DNA of 64,000 nucleotides from Magnaporthiopsis rhizophila. Its lineage: Eukaryota; Ascomycota; Sordariomycetes; Magnaporthales; Magnaporthaceae. Numbering within the stretch: position 1 is the first letter of the stretch; each line of letters opens with the position of its first letter. The position numbers and the translations under genes are program-made. Shown piece after piece: positions 46,128 to 56,661 of this stretch. The notes beneath the pieces are model-generated. The model searched no databases. It saw only the letters and a list, made by a program, of their open reading frames with translations, and was not told the DNA's origin. The stretch is taken from the NCBI GenBank assembly GCA_003049465.1, contig PYSS01000021.1:87817-151816 (forward strand). Direction: 5' to 3'.

Positions 46128-47986
46128 TCACGCCTCACGGTTCGCAAAGGCCGACTCAGCCTCCTCCTCGAGAAGGCTGCAGCTGATCCTCCGAGACTTG
46201 GTGCTGACATATGTAACCAGAGAGATGCCCACCGCCAGGCCGGCCGACATCAACATGACATTGACGGGGACCGGGTCTCCTCGGAACGTCTGGTGGAAGA
46301 GGTAGTCCAGGCCCGGCTGGGAGAGGTTGAAAAGGCCGCTGAGGCAGATGATGGTTCCGTAGACAACGCCAAACGTCCTGAAGCCGAACACCTTTGCGCT
46401 GAAGTCGGAAACGGCCGTGTAGTAGAATGGGCGGTACAAGACGAACAGGCAAATGTTGCAATATGCCGCCCACTCGTAGGGGAGAATTCCAAGAACGCCA
46501 ATCGCCGTGGCCACGGAAACCAGCGTGATGAGGACTGTGACGGTCCTGGTGTTGTCGAGAATCATCCCGATGAATGGGATGGAGATGATGCCACCTAGGG
46601 GTAGGGCGAGGTCGAAGAAGTTGTTGACCTCAACGGCGCGGTGGTGGCTGCCGAGGAGAGCTTCGTACTGTGGCCGGACGGTGGCCACAAAGTAATTGAT
46701 CCTCGTCATTTGGATAACTAGGCAGGCAGCCAGTCGTGGCAGAGGTTTGTTTCTTAGTGTTAGTTTCCATTCTTCCCGGACAAATGCTCCGCAGGACCGC
46801 TTACCAGTGAACAGCATGATGAGAATGAACCATGGAGACGACAGCTGCTGCTTGATGGTGCTATTGTGCATGATCCCCCAGACGCCAGACTTGATGTTCT
46901 GGCGCACTTCCCGGTTGACCTGAGTGTCCATCCTGGTCGTGCCCAGCAGCTCCCCGACCTGCTCCTCTCTCTGCTGCCTCGCCTCTTCTTGAAGCAACGC
47001 GGTATGCTCATTGATTTGATCGCAGGGCCCCTGGAGGCCGTCCGGCTCCTTGATATCCTCAATCATCTCGCCTACCGTCTTGTACGAGTTCTTTGGCAGC
47101 AGTGCGAGCTGGAGGAGAACGATCGCAGCGGGTACGACTAGGTATGCTAGAAAGAAGCTCCTCAGGCCGAAGCGGCGGTCTGTGGCCTGATACACAAGCC
47201 GGTAAATCAGGAAGATGGCGCTGGACGAGTCAAAGGCGCCCGTCAAAAGGGCTAATATCAAGCCGGACCGGGACAGCGCGTTGGAGAGGTGGAACGAACC
47301 CATGTAGATGAAGGGGCCTCCCAACGCAAGTCCGAGGTAGCCCGCGAGGTATCCGTCGAAGGGCAATTGCTCGGCATAGGCCAGTATCACAGCGCCGCCG
47401 GCCAAAAAGAAACTGCCAAGAAGACCGCAGACTCGCGGTCCCGCGTGGTCAAGGATGGCGCCGATCGGGAGTGCGGCCACGTTTGTTGAGACGGCCGCAA
47501 CGGTGAACATGAGGTTCATGCGTATCTCGACGCACGTGTCCTTGTCAAGGCCCTCGCCGTATTCGCGCGAGCATACATCCCGATAGACACCCTCGCTTTT
47601 GAGCACCGGCTTGATGGCCGCATAACCAACTTTGAAGTGAGGGCGTTTGGTAATGTCAACCTCGGCCGCCCAGACGATACGATATGTGCATGAGGGGCGA
47701 TATAAATCTTACAAACGATGCCGGACGCGAAGACGCAGTAGAAGACGGCCGAAGCGATCTGCAGGATCCTCTTCCACCTTGGAACCTCAAAGGCACCGAC
47801 GGCATCGGCGGGCGTGACGGCGTGAACGACATTGCCGTAGTCGTCGGGGACAGCCAGAGGGTTGAAGGTAAGCTTCTGAGCGCGGGCGGAGAGCACCGAG
47901 GCGTCGGAGCCGCGCCGGGACCTTGTTACGGGATCGCCGGGGACGAATTCGAACTCGCCGAGGGCGGAGACGCGGTTGAGAGACAT
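46128..47986 (-). CDS. fmp42: MFS transporter, Fmp42 type (SLC43-like)
   Basis: Exons 47986-47713, 47629-46805 and 46717-46128, with introns of 83 and 87 nt, give 562 residues. After a hydrophilic N-terminus of about 75 residues comes membrane segment 1, then the diagnostic run restored by the first splice, ASGIVFGYAAIKPVLKSEGV, and a luminal loop with paired cysteines. About 12 membrane segments follow in two sets of six, separated by a charged cytosolic loop (about 285-350). The second splice restores MLFTVIQMTRINYFVATVRP. Fmp42-type proteins are related to the animal SLC43 amino-acid facilitators; the yeast name comes from a mitochondrial proteome. Substrate and membrane are not determined from sequence. 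Confidence 0.88.
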
Positions 47987-50240
47987 GGCTTCGTCTCTCT
48001 AGAGTGTTCCTCCAGAAGATGTTGGCCAACTCAACACAGCCGGCAGATGTGGAAGCAACTCAGGTGTCCTCACTGAGCCTGACCACCTGCCCTCAAGACA
48101 GGGGTCGGTCGAGATGGTGAGGGGGCTGCGAAGTGGATCTAGTTGCGGGCGGAGATGCTGGAAAGGGATTGCCAAGCAGTGTTTGACGTAACTCAACGGC
48201 CTGGTCCTCGCTACATGGACTTGTGGTTGGGAAAGAAGGGGAAAATAGAATAAATACAAAAAGCAAGATGAGCGGGAGAGGGAAGTCTCGCTCCTGCAGG
48301 ACCTTTCACATTCAAATACTCCCAGCCACCCTACGATCGGCCGATGGGGTCGATCTCCTCGTTCCCAGGAAGGACAAGCTTCTTGCCCGTGTCGCCATCC
48401 AAGATGCGGGAGAGAAAAAAAGGGAAGAAGAAAGAATGCAGTTGGCCGGGCCTGGCAGCCGCCAAACCCCTCTCTGTCATCCCCACAGGCGTCCGGGGCA
48501 GCCTTTTTTTCTCTCTTTCTCTTCCCGGATTGTCGATGACGCGCCGAGCCGATCCATCCAAAATTTTGCGCCTTTGGAGGACACCACATGATCTCTTGTG
48601 AATCAGCCAATCGAGGCGCCCGGAAAGAAACACCCGTCCTTGGTAACGCATCTTGGCAAAGCAAGTCGACCAGCAGAGATACCCGCCGATGCGCGTGCTC
48701 GCTGCAGGCAGACAACCGCTTTCGGAGGGTGCGCTCAATAATGGTAGGTTGGGATGGGTGGTTGAGTGCTACTCCAAAATGTGTGTGTATCGTTTGCATC
48801 GGGCGTGCTTGTGAGCTGGTGGCGAACACTGCTGGGATGGAGGCGATATCTTGCCGCAAAATGCCCACTCCGGTTGGATAGGCTAACAGGAAAAAGAACA
48901 TCAAGAAATAAAAAATCAATTGCAGCGGCGGGCAGGTGGAGCGCGCACTATTCTTCCACGTCAACGGGCACCTCGCGCACAGACATGATCAAATCGTTGG
49001 TCATCGCGACGACTTTCGCAGACACACCTTTCTGCAAACACCCAGCAGCTCTCCATTCTCTACCCGACCGGCGGGTGGAGGCAGGCATCTGCGCAACCCA
49101 TCAATCATCCAATGTTGATTGGCAAGATGTGATGGATGGGGTGCATGATTTGACTACCTACCAATATGTTGCCTTGCTATTCCTGCGCGACGACGACAAC
49201 TTGCAACGCCAGACTTGGAATTGGAAAGTCTGGGCCGTCGATTCCGAAGTCCGGAAATGAGAAGTGGTGTGTCAATGGAGCTGTTGACCTGAGGGCCACT
49301 TTTGGCAGCGCGCGGCAGCTCGTTGGCCCGCTCAACGTCCGAGGCAAAATGTGCGTTGCCTCAAATGGGTGCGCGCTACCTCTGGAGCGGGCTGGCTTCA
49401 TCTGCGCGTCCTCTTGGCCTGCTGTGGTTGGGCGCTTGCAGCATGACCGTCGTGCCGCTTCTCCTTTTGAACCCAGCGTTCCTGCCCCTCCCGGCCAGCA
49501 CAGGTGGGAAGTCATAAGCGCCCACCTAGACCCCGGGAACCAATCAATTGCCTCAGCGCCAGCAGACTGCCAGAAGCCGAGCAGTCACATCTGCCACCCC
49601 GGGACCTTGCGCGTCGCCCCCCGCTACTGGCAGCCCGGCCGGTCGCATACGCCCCTCCCCTTACCAACAAGGCAGAGGGTGTAGGAGAGTAGCAAGCAAG
49701 CGTCGGGCAAGACTAGCCATATCTCTCCTTTTTTTTTTTTATCTCTATTTTTATTGAATGCTGTAGCTTGTTGACGATATCTGCTGGCCTCCTCCCGTCA
49801 CACACGCTCGGGACTGACAAGTGCAAGCAACTTCACCTGTGCTCTTTATTTTTTTTTTTTTCTTTACCCCTGCCCGCTGCGCCAGCGTCTCGTTGCGACT
49901 CCTCGCATCCCCAGCCCAGCCCTATCTTCCTCGTTCCTCGCAGTCCAGACTCCCCTCGGAGCTTGCGTCGCAGCAGCTCAGCTCATCCACCCCGCAGCTG
50001 GGTTGGGCTGTTGATCCGCGGCCTCCCGTCAACAACCCACCCATCCCTCCACTTCCTATTCCTTGCGCGCGGCCCCCGAATCTGCGTTTTAAGTGTCCGT
50101 CTTCTCGTCACTCATTCCCAAAAAGCAGCTCCTATAAATAAATTCTTGCTCCTCCCGCCGTGCGTCATCGCATGCGCGCCGTCCCTTCTCGTTGCCGTAC
50201 CCCTACCTGCATCTGCCGAGAGAGCAAGATACAATCTACC
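47987..50240. promoter_or_regulatory. Divergent region between the MFS and PhoD-like genes
   Basis: About 2.25 kb. It contains T12-13 runs at 49729-49740 and 49849-49861 close to the PhoD-like start, the second within a strong pyrimidine tract. Fungal promoters often carry such tracts near transcription starts. Several 100-320 codon frames occur on both strands, the longest 47999-48964 (minus); none shows a domain, and they look like chance frames in GC-rich DNA. Confidence 0.45.
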
Positions 50241-53200
50241 ATGGAGAACCGCTCAAGAGGCATCTCGGATGAGGAGCTCTTCCTGAGCCACCCCGCCCGT
50301 CAGGGTGGCGACAGCCCGACCGTTGAGCCGCTGCGGATTTTCAAGCCACAGAGCCCCAAACCCCAGGTCGACCAGGCCTCGGGCCGTTTCAAGTATCCGC
50401 GGCCGCCCTCGCCGGCCTCGTCGTCGTCGTCCCACCACTCCAAGCCGTCCTTCCCCCTGCCCCCGGGCGCATCGAGCTCTGCCGCGCCGCTCCCATACCC
50501 GGACGACGAGGACCTGCGCCCATCCAAGCCGTCGCATGCCCCGCGACCTCCCTACCCCTCGGACAGCGTGCGCAGACCGTCCAACAACAGAATCCAGACG
50601 AGCAGCCCCGCCAACTCCGCCGGGAGCTACAACGACACCTCGCCGCGCCTGAATCTCACCACTGGCGCCGAGAAGAAGCCTGGGCTTGCCGAGCGCCGCG
50701 GCACCGCGCCGACAGCACTCTCGCCCACGAGTGACGATGGCGACAAGGATAATCTCTTTGCGAAGCCTGTAGCCCAGCCCAAGCCGCAGCCAGCGCAGCA
50801 GGCGCAGCCCAAGCCACACTATCCGCAGCCCAAGATCTCGACTACCTACCAGAACAAGCCATACTATCCTCCGCCTGGCGGTAGTTCCTCGAGTCCGGCC
50901 CCGGGCCCGGCTCCGGCCAACAATGCCAAACACCACGAGTCTCCCACAGACTCGCTCAATATGCCACAGGAAAGCAGTGTAAGCCGCTTTGCGTCGACGG
51001 CCTCCACTTCGACCACCCGCGCCAGCCGGGGGTCACCACCTCCTCCAGAGACACCCGTCGTTGAGCCGGGAGTCCGCCCTGGCGATGGCATCGAAGCTCG
51101 GTACGCCGCCTCGGGCATCTCAGGCGCCGCTACCCTGAGCGGTCTACAAGCTCAGCAGCTGCAGAGTTCCGCAGCTTCACAGCGCCTTGCCCAGTATGGC
51201 GGCCAGCCTCCCCCGCCGCGCCCCTGGACGCCCACAGAGACTCCCGACCAGCAGCCACATGGACCTCCGACCGTCTACCAGGGATCCGATCGGGTCAACG
51301 AGACGCCCCAGCAGGCTGCTAACCCCGCGCAGGCAAACCAAGGGCAGCAGCCGAGCCTTCAAGTGAGCATATTGGAGCAGGACTTCGCTCGTATGCAAGC
51401 TTCCACTCCCCCTCCAGCCTACACTAGTGTCAATCCTGGAGGGAACTCCTCGTACCCCAACGAGAAACAGCGCCCTACAGCGCAGCAGTCAACGCCCAAC
51501 GCTCAGCAGCAACAGCAGCAGCCACAGCAACAATCACAGCCACAACAATCACAGCAGCAGCAAAATCAGCAGCAGCAACAACAGCAGCAACAACAGCAGC
51601 AACACCCTGCGTTATCCGCCGCGGGAGCATCCGCTGCTGCCACCACCGCCGCGGCCGTCGCTCCCGGGCCAAGTGCCAGCGCCAGCGCTGTGCACGCACC
51701 TGTGGCCCAGAACCCAGAGAAGAAGCAGCAGCAGCAACCGTATGCGAACCCACTCGCATCGCCCGCTCTTCAGCATCAGGGCCACCCTGCGTTTGCAAAC
51801 GATCCCAGGCCAGAGAACAATGGGCAGAACGGCCAGTCGTCCATGGCTATCTCTCACACGCCTTCGGTGCTGCACGCGCAGAACCCGGTCTCTCCTCCCC
51901 CACTGCCCGAGGGCTGGATCTCGCACCTCGACCAAAACTCGGGTCAGTACTATTACATACACCTCGCAACCCAGGCTACGCAGTGGGAGTTTCCCAAAGG
52001 TCCCAACCCCATCAATCACGAGACGGCGCCGCTATCGCCCACCGCCTCGACTTACGGGAACCCACTGGCCTCGCCGTTCCTCGGAAAGCAGGGGATGGGT
52101 TCGCCGGGCCTTTTCCCACCCCAGACACCGGGCTACGCAGAGAGCATCATGAGTGTGGCAGCCTCGGCAGCCCCAACCGCGGGCTTTACGGGGCCTCCGC
52201 CCAGCTCCGGTGTTGATATCTTCAAGGTTGCGCCCACAAACGGAGTGTATTTCGGCCCTTATCTTCGTTATGTCAACATGGACGTCGAACGGGGCGTCTG
52301 GCTAGGCAGCATCATGATCGTCACGGACGCGCCGCAGCCGCCCACTATCCATATCCACCTGAGCGTCGACCTATCACCCAACCCGCGCATGCTCAACCCG
52401 CACCCGATTCACACCCATCAGCGCTGGACCTTTTACAAGTACGACTTGGATCTGCAGATGGGCGAACAGGGGACGGAGCGCTGGACATATGCAGTCACGT
52501 CGCACCTAGGGTGCACAAGATATGAGTTTGTGGTGGCCGGGCGGCAAGAGGCCTGTTGGCGGTTTATCGCGCATTCGGGCAACGACTTTGCGGCATCGAC
52601 ATCGCAGAACGAAAGGGCCAAACTCGGGGGTGTTGGCTTCATGTGGAAGGATGTGCTGCAGAAGAATGTCGACTGCGGCGGTTTCCACGTCCAGCTCGGC
52701 CTTGGTGACCAGATCTACGGTGATAGGCTCTGGAAAGAGGTCCCGCTGCTCAAGCAGTGGCTCTCGCTGCAGGGGAGGGAGAACCGCAAGACGGCGCAGT
52801 GGACGGCGCGCCACGAAGAGGACGTTACCCACGCCTACTTCCACTACTACACCTCGCACTTTGATCAGCCATTCCTCAGAGAGGCGTTTGCTCAGATCCC
52901 TCACATCCTGCAACTTGATGACCATGACATGTGAGTCCGCAGACTCTCTGCTATTTTCCACTCTCAAAACGCAGCGATGCTGACATGCTCTATTCCACTT
53001 CTTGGCAGCTTCGACGGATTCGGGTCATATCCAGACTACATGCAATCATCACAGATTTTCAAAAATATCGGCAGGGTAGCCATCGAGATGTACCTGCTCT
53101 TCCAGCACCACACGACCATAGAGATCATGCGCAACGTCAACACCGACATTGACCTGTTTACTATCTCGGGCGCCGGATGGCACTTTGTCAAGTACCTTGG

Positions 53201-54259
53201 GCCCGCCGTGGTTGTCGTCGGCGCCGATCTGAGGTCGGAGCGCACACAGTCACGCGTCATGGCTGGACCGACATACCAGGGCATCTTTCCCAAGGTGGCC
53301 ATGCTACCGCCCAGCGTGCAGCACTGCATTTGGATGCTGTCAGTGCCGCCAATCTACCCGCGGCTCGACACGGTGGAGAGTCTTGCCAATACTTTTGCGA
53401 CGGGCAAGAAGGCGGTCAACACGACGTACAACATCCTCGGCAAGGTGACGAGCTCGGTGGCTGGTGTCGTGGGCGGCAAGGAGGTGGTGCAGCATGGCTT
53501 CACGCACGTCAAGAAGGCCGTCGGGAAGTCGGGCCTTATGGGCAACGTGCTCAACCAGTTTGGTGACTTCGACTTTGCCGAGGAGCTCAAGGATCTGTGG
53601 ACGCACGAGAGCAAGGACCTTGAGCGCACGTACCTGATCCGCACGCTACAAGGGATCTCGCAGCAGAAGGGCATCAGGATGACGTTTCTTTCCGGAGGTG
53701 AGTTTTGACAGCGGCGAGCTCTCCCTTGACCGTCGAGACCACGCGAGGCTGACTTATCATAACAGGCGTCAACTGCTGCGGAGCAGGGCTGGTGCACGAC
53801 CCGTCGCACCCAAGCGACCACAAGACAATGTACCAAATCATCACGTCGCCCATCGTGGCGGCGCCGGCCAACGGCTACATCCTCAAGATGCTCCACAACT
53901 CCAACAAGATGCTCTACGTCCCTACCAACGGGACCAAGTCGACGGGAGAGGTGTCGGACACCAAGGAGGACATGATGGAGATCTTCCAGGTCGACGCGAG
54001 CGGGGCGTCGCGCGAGCTCAAGAAGCTCATGGGCCGGCGCAACTACGTCGCCATCGTCGCCTACGATCCCGAGTCCATCCCGGGCTCCCAGTACGCCGCC
54101 AGCATCATCAATGGCGGCCAGCCCCAGCAGCAGCAGCAGCAGGGGTTGTCAAAGCTCAGCCTCGCAGTCGACTTTGTCGTCCAGGGTGACAGCAACTTCA
54201 ACTCGGCGCCCACCAAATATGGGCCCGTCATTGTCCCGCACCTCGAGTACGGCCACTAA
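50241..54259 (+). CDS. PhoD-like metallophosphatase with WW domain
   Basis: Exons 50241-52930, 53009-53697 and 53766-54259, with introns of 78 and 68 nt, give 1,290 residues. The ATG at 50241 has the context accATGG; the frame is open upstream without another ATG that fits. Residues 1-550 are Pro/Ser/Gln-rich and disordered, with a poly-Gln block (about 422-455). A WW domain spans about 553-586 (LPEGW at 555-559, second Trp 582), a proline-ligand binding module. The PhoD-like phosphatase region runs from about 670, with GLGDQIYGDRLW and the metal-binding DDHDIFDGFGSYPD (from 893), which is created by the first splice. PhoD-like enzymes hydrolyse phosphomono- or phosphodiesters; the substrate here is unknown. 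The fungal proteins of this type are probably cytosolic; no signal peptide is seen. Confidence 0.88.
51504..51604 (+). repeat. CAG/CAA repeat encoding poly-glutamine
   Basis: About 34 codons, nearly all Gln and broken by Pro, Ser, and Asn codons, in the disordered N-terminal half of the PhoD-like protein. Likely to vary in length. Confidence 0.85.
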
Positions 54260-55063
54260 ATGTCACGTCACGGCCGAGCAAAATTCTTTCTTGTCTGCTG
54301 ATCTCGATTCCTCGCACCAATTTCCCTACATATGTCTGTATTTCCAGCTTTTATTTATTTTCCCATATAGTCTTTGTTTTGCTTGCGTGGATAGTATCTT
54401 AACGGCCTCCTTGTTTTTTGTGCGTATCCCTTTTGGTTTCCGCAGCGCGCGGTCGCCTTCCATCTATCTGCGATATATATCCCATCTACATCATGCTAGT
54501 TATGCCCCTGTACTCCTCCCCAATTGACCCCTGCAGTGCTTCGATTGCCCGTCGTGTCTTGTCTTGCCAGGTTCTTAGCTAGATGTGATTTAGCGGGGCG
54601 GGTTTATATATTTTGTATGTTTGGTTCCCTTTGTAGGCAGCTTAGTTTACGACGAACTGGTTGTCATTAAACTTTGTATTGTCAAGGTCCTTGTCGCTGT
54701 GTGCATGTGATACGTGCCTAGGTAGGTAGTGGTCTTTGCTTTATCTTTATTCTTGTTGGCTCCAGTTACCGAGACTGATATTGATCTTTTCTGGTATCAT
54801 CAAACCCCATTATGGCAACAACAGCAACAAACACGGAAACCTCATAGCTTTCCTCCGACGCGCATCTCTATTTTTTCGACCCTGCGTCTTTTAAGCTGGC
54901 TTTGGGTATGGTAGCGATCATGCACACATAAATGCACCACGCATCAGATTCCGCCATGAAATAAAGCCTTTGTTGTGTTTTTTTTTTTTTTTTTCCTTCT
55001 ATTCCTTCTATTTTTGTGATTTCTCTCTCTCTCTCTCCATCCTTGCCAGGCAAGCCTCTCCAC
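54260..55063. other. Convergent 3' region between the PhoD-like and phosphomannomutase genes
   Basis: AT-rich 0.8 kb expected to hold both 3' untranslated regions. It contains a CCTAGGTAGG-type repeat at 54714-54730, a T17 run at 54978-54994 and a TC dinucleotide run near 55020-55036. No coding frame is supported. Confidence 0.6.
54978..54994. repeat. T17 homopolymer
   Basis: Seventeen T residues, 70 nt beyond the phosphomannomutase stop; on the sense strand of that gene this is an A17 run. Confidence 0.85.
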
Positions 55064-55380
55064 TCACACGTCAAACAGCGTCTTGAGCTCGGCCAAGGTG
55101 TCGTCTGGCGAGGTGACGGTGTGGCCGATGGTCCTGGGGTCGGTGTAGATCTCGTAGTCGTTGCCGCCGGGCATGGTCTTGTCGCCAAAGAAGTGGATGG
55201 TCTTGTAGGTGATGCCGTCGGGCTTCTTGGCCTCGTTCTCGAGGTGGTTGAGGCAGTAGGTCTTGTCCCAGCCCTTGGGGAAGACGTCGAAGGAGATTTC
55301 GCCGCCGATGGAGAAGCTGTAGCCGGCCGGCATGGGAGGTCAGATCAGATGGGATCCTCCAGAAGATGATGCAGGAGATA

Positions 55381-55413
<33 letters not shown>

Positions 55414-55995
55414 NAAAAAAAAAAAAAAAAAAAAAAAAAAACCGACCACTCACGTCAAACCAAAGTGTCCAAACTTCTCCTTGAGCGTCTCGACAAACTT
55501 GGCGCGCACCTGGTGCACGTCGTCGTAGGCCAAAAAGTCCTTGCGCTCCTGGTGCGAGGCGTTACGGCCGACGGGCGAGACGTTGATCATGCCGTTGCGG
55601 AACTCGATGAAGGTGCCGCGCTTGACGGGTATGTCGAGGTCGGCGATGTAGTGCAGGATGAAGCTCGCGAGCTCCTTGTACTTGGCCTCGCCGATCCACT
55701 CGATGAAGCTCGTCGACGGCAGCGGCTCGCCGCTCTTGAACGCCGTCAGCCCGTTCTCGGGGAAGCAGAAGTCGAAGAGCGACGTCACGTCGACGCCGCC
55801 CGTGCCCAGCTGCTCCTGCTGCTTGGGCAGGTTGGAGCCGCCTACGAAGCCGATGGCGCACTTTTGCCGCAGCCGCGAGAGCGCCGCGAGGACCTCGGGC
55901 GTCACGTCCCGCCGCGCGGGCGTCAGGGTGCCGTCGACGTCGAACAGGCAGATGGTGTCCTTGAGCGGCCGCTGGTCCAGAGGTGGGTATGACAT
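55064..55995 (-). CDS. sec53: Phosphomannomutase
   Basis: Interconverts mannose-6-phosphate and mannose-1-phosphate in the cytosol, feeding GDP-mannose for glycosylation, GPI anchors and wall mannan. Exons 55995-55454 and 55316-55064 give 264 residues, near the usual 245-265. The HAD-type nucleophile motif FDVDGTLTP carries Asp 19 and Asp 21. Other family features are GFVGGSNLPKQQEQLG, the cap segment RGTFIEFRNGMINVSPVGR, and, after the splice, GLTFSIGGEISFDVFPKGWD and HFFGDKTMPGGNDYEI. The 137-nt intron contains a 60-nt A/T homopolymer with one N on the plus strand. This does not affect the coding sequence. The gene lies downstream of, and in the same orientation as, the exchanger gene, 666 nt apart. 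Confidence 0.95.
55382..55441. repeat. A-tract of about 60 nt with an ambiguous base, inside an intron
   Basis: A residues from 55382 to 55441 with an N at 55414. On the sense strand of the phosphomannomutase gene this is poly-T in its only intron, upstream of the acceptor. The N suggests that the assembler could not resolve the run, so its true length is uncertain. Confidence 0.9.
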
Positions 55996-56661
55996 TTTTT
56001 GGGTTTTTGTAACTGAATCGACCGGGAGGGGTGATCGGGGTTGAAATAGGAAGCAAGGAAATCTAAATCAGGCTGTTTTTTTTGTTTTTGTTCGTTTCTG
56101 TCTTGTGTCGAAGCACAGCACGAAGACGAGGAGGCGGTCAAGGGTCGGAGCTTTTGGCGATTTTGCATACAACAGCCCGATCCGACTAATGGACCCCGCA
56201 AGGCCGCTTTCGTCGTCCAATTCAATGGTTTGAGCTCCGTTGCCGTACCGTGGCGGGTAGCCCCTCACAAACGGAATGCGTACGGAACAGCACGAGCTTC
56301 AGCGGTTGGACGGCAAGAGCCCCGCCCCCCGCCAGGAGGCGGAGCCGGCTGCACGATTCACTCTTGTGAGGTACAGGTATCCACACCATCAGATCAGATG
56401 CTGTGTTACAGGGGAAATTGGATTGATGCCTTTCTTGCAAGGGTCTCTATTTTAACGCTTCCATTCTATGTATGTGCCTATTACTGTAGCGCTTCCCGCA
56501 CGGATACCAACCTAACTGGTTACCTACATAGCTGCCAATGGGTAGGTGTGTTCCGGCATGTATATGGAATATTGGTTATTGATACATTACGAATAACGAT
56601 GCAACGGTCTATCCTGGAAACCTGGCAGCCAACAGTCACTTGCCTCTGCCCTTGCCTACCA
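55996..56661. promoter_or_regulatory. Upstream region of the phosphomannomutase gene
   Basis: Lies between the exchanger stop and the phosphomannomutase start, both on the minus strand. It must contain the 3' untranslated region of the exchanger and the promoter of the mutase. No frame with a domain is present. Confidence 0.5.

Noticed and set aside
47999..48964. Minus-strand frame of 321 codons upstream of the MFS gene
   Set aside because: No domain, mixed low-complexity composition, and it ends beside the MFS start. It probably represents promoter DNA open by chance.
48223..49684. Several plus-strand frames of 80-172 codons between the MFS and PhoD-like genes
   Set aside because: Mutually overlapping in different frames, no domain, no splice links.
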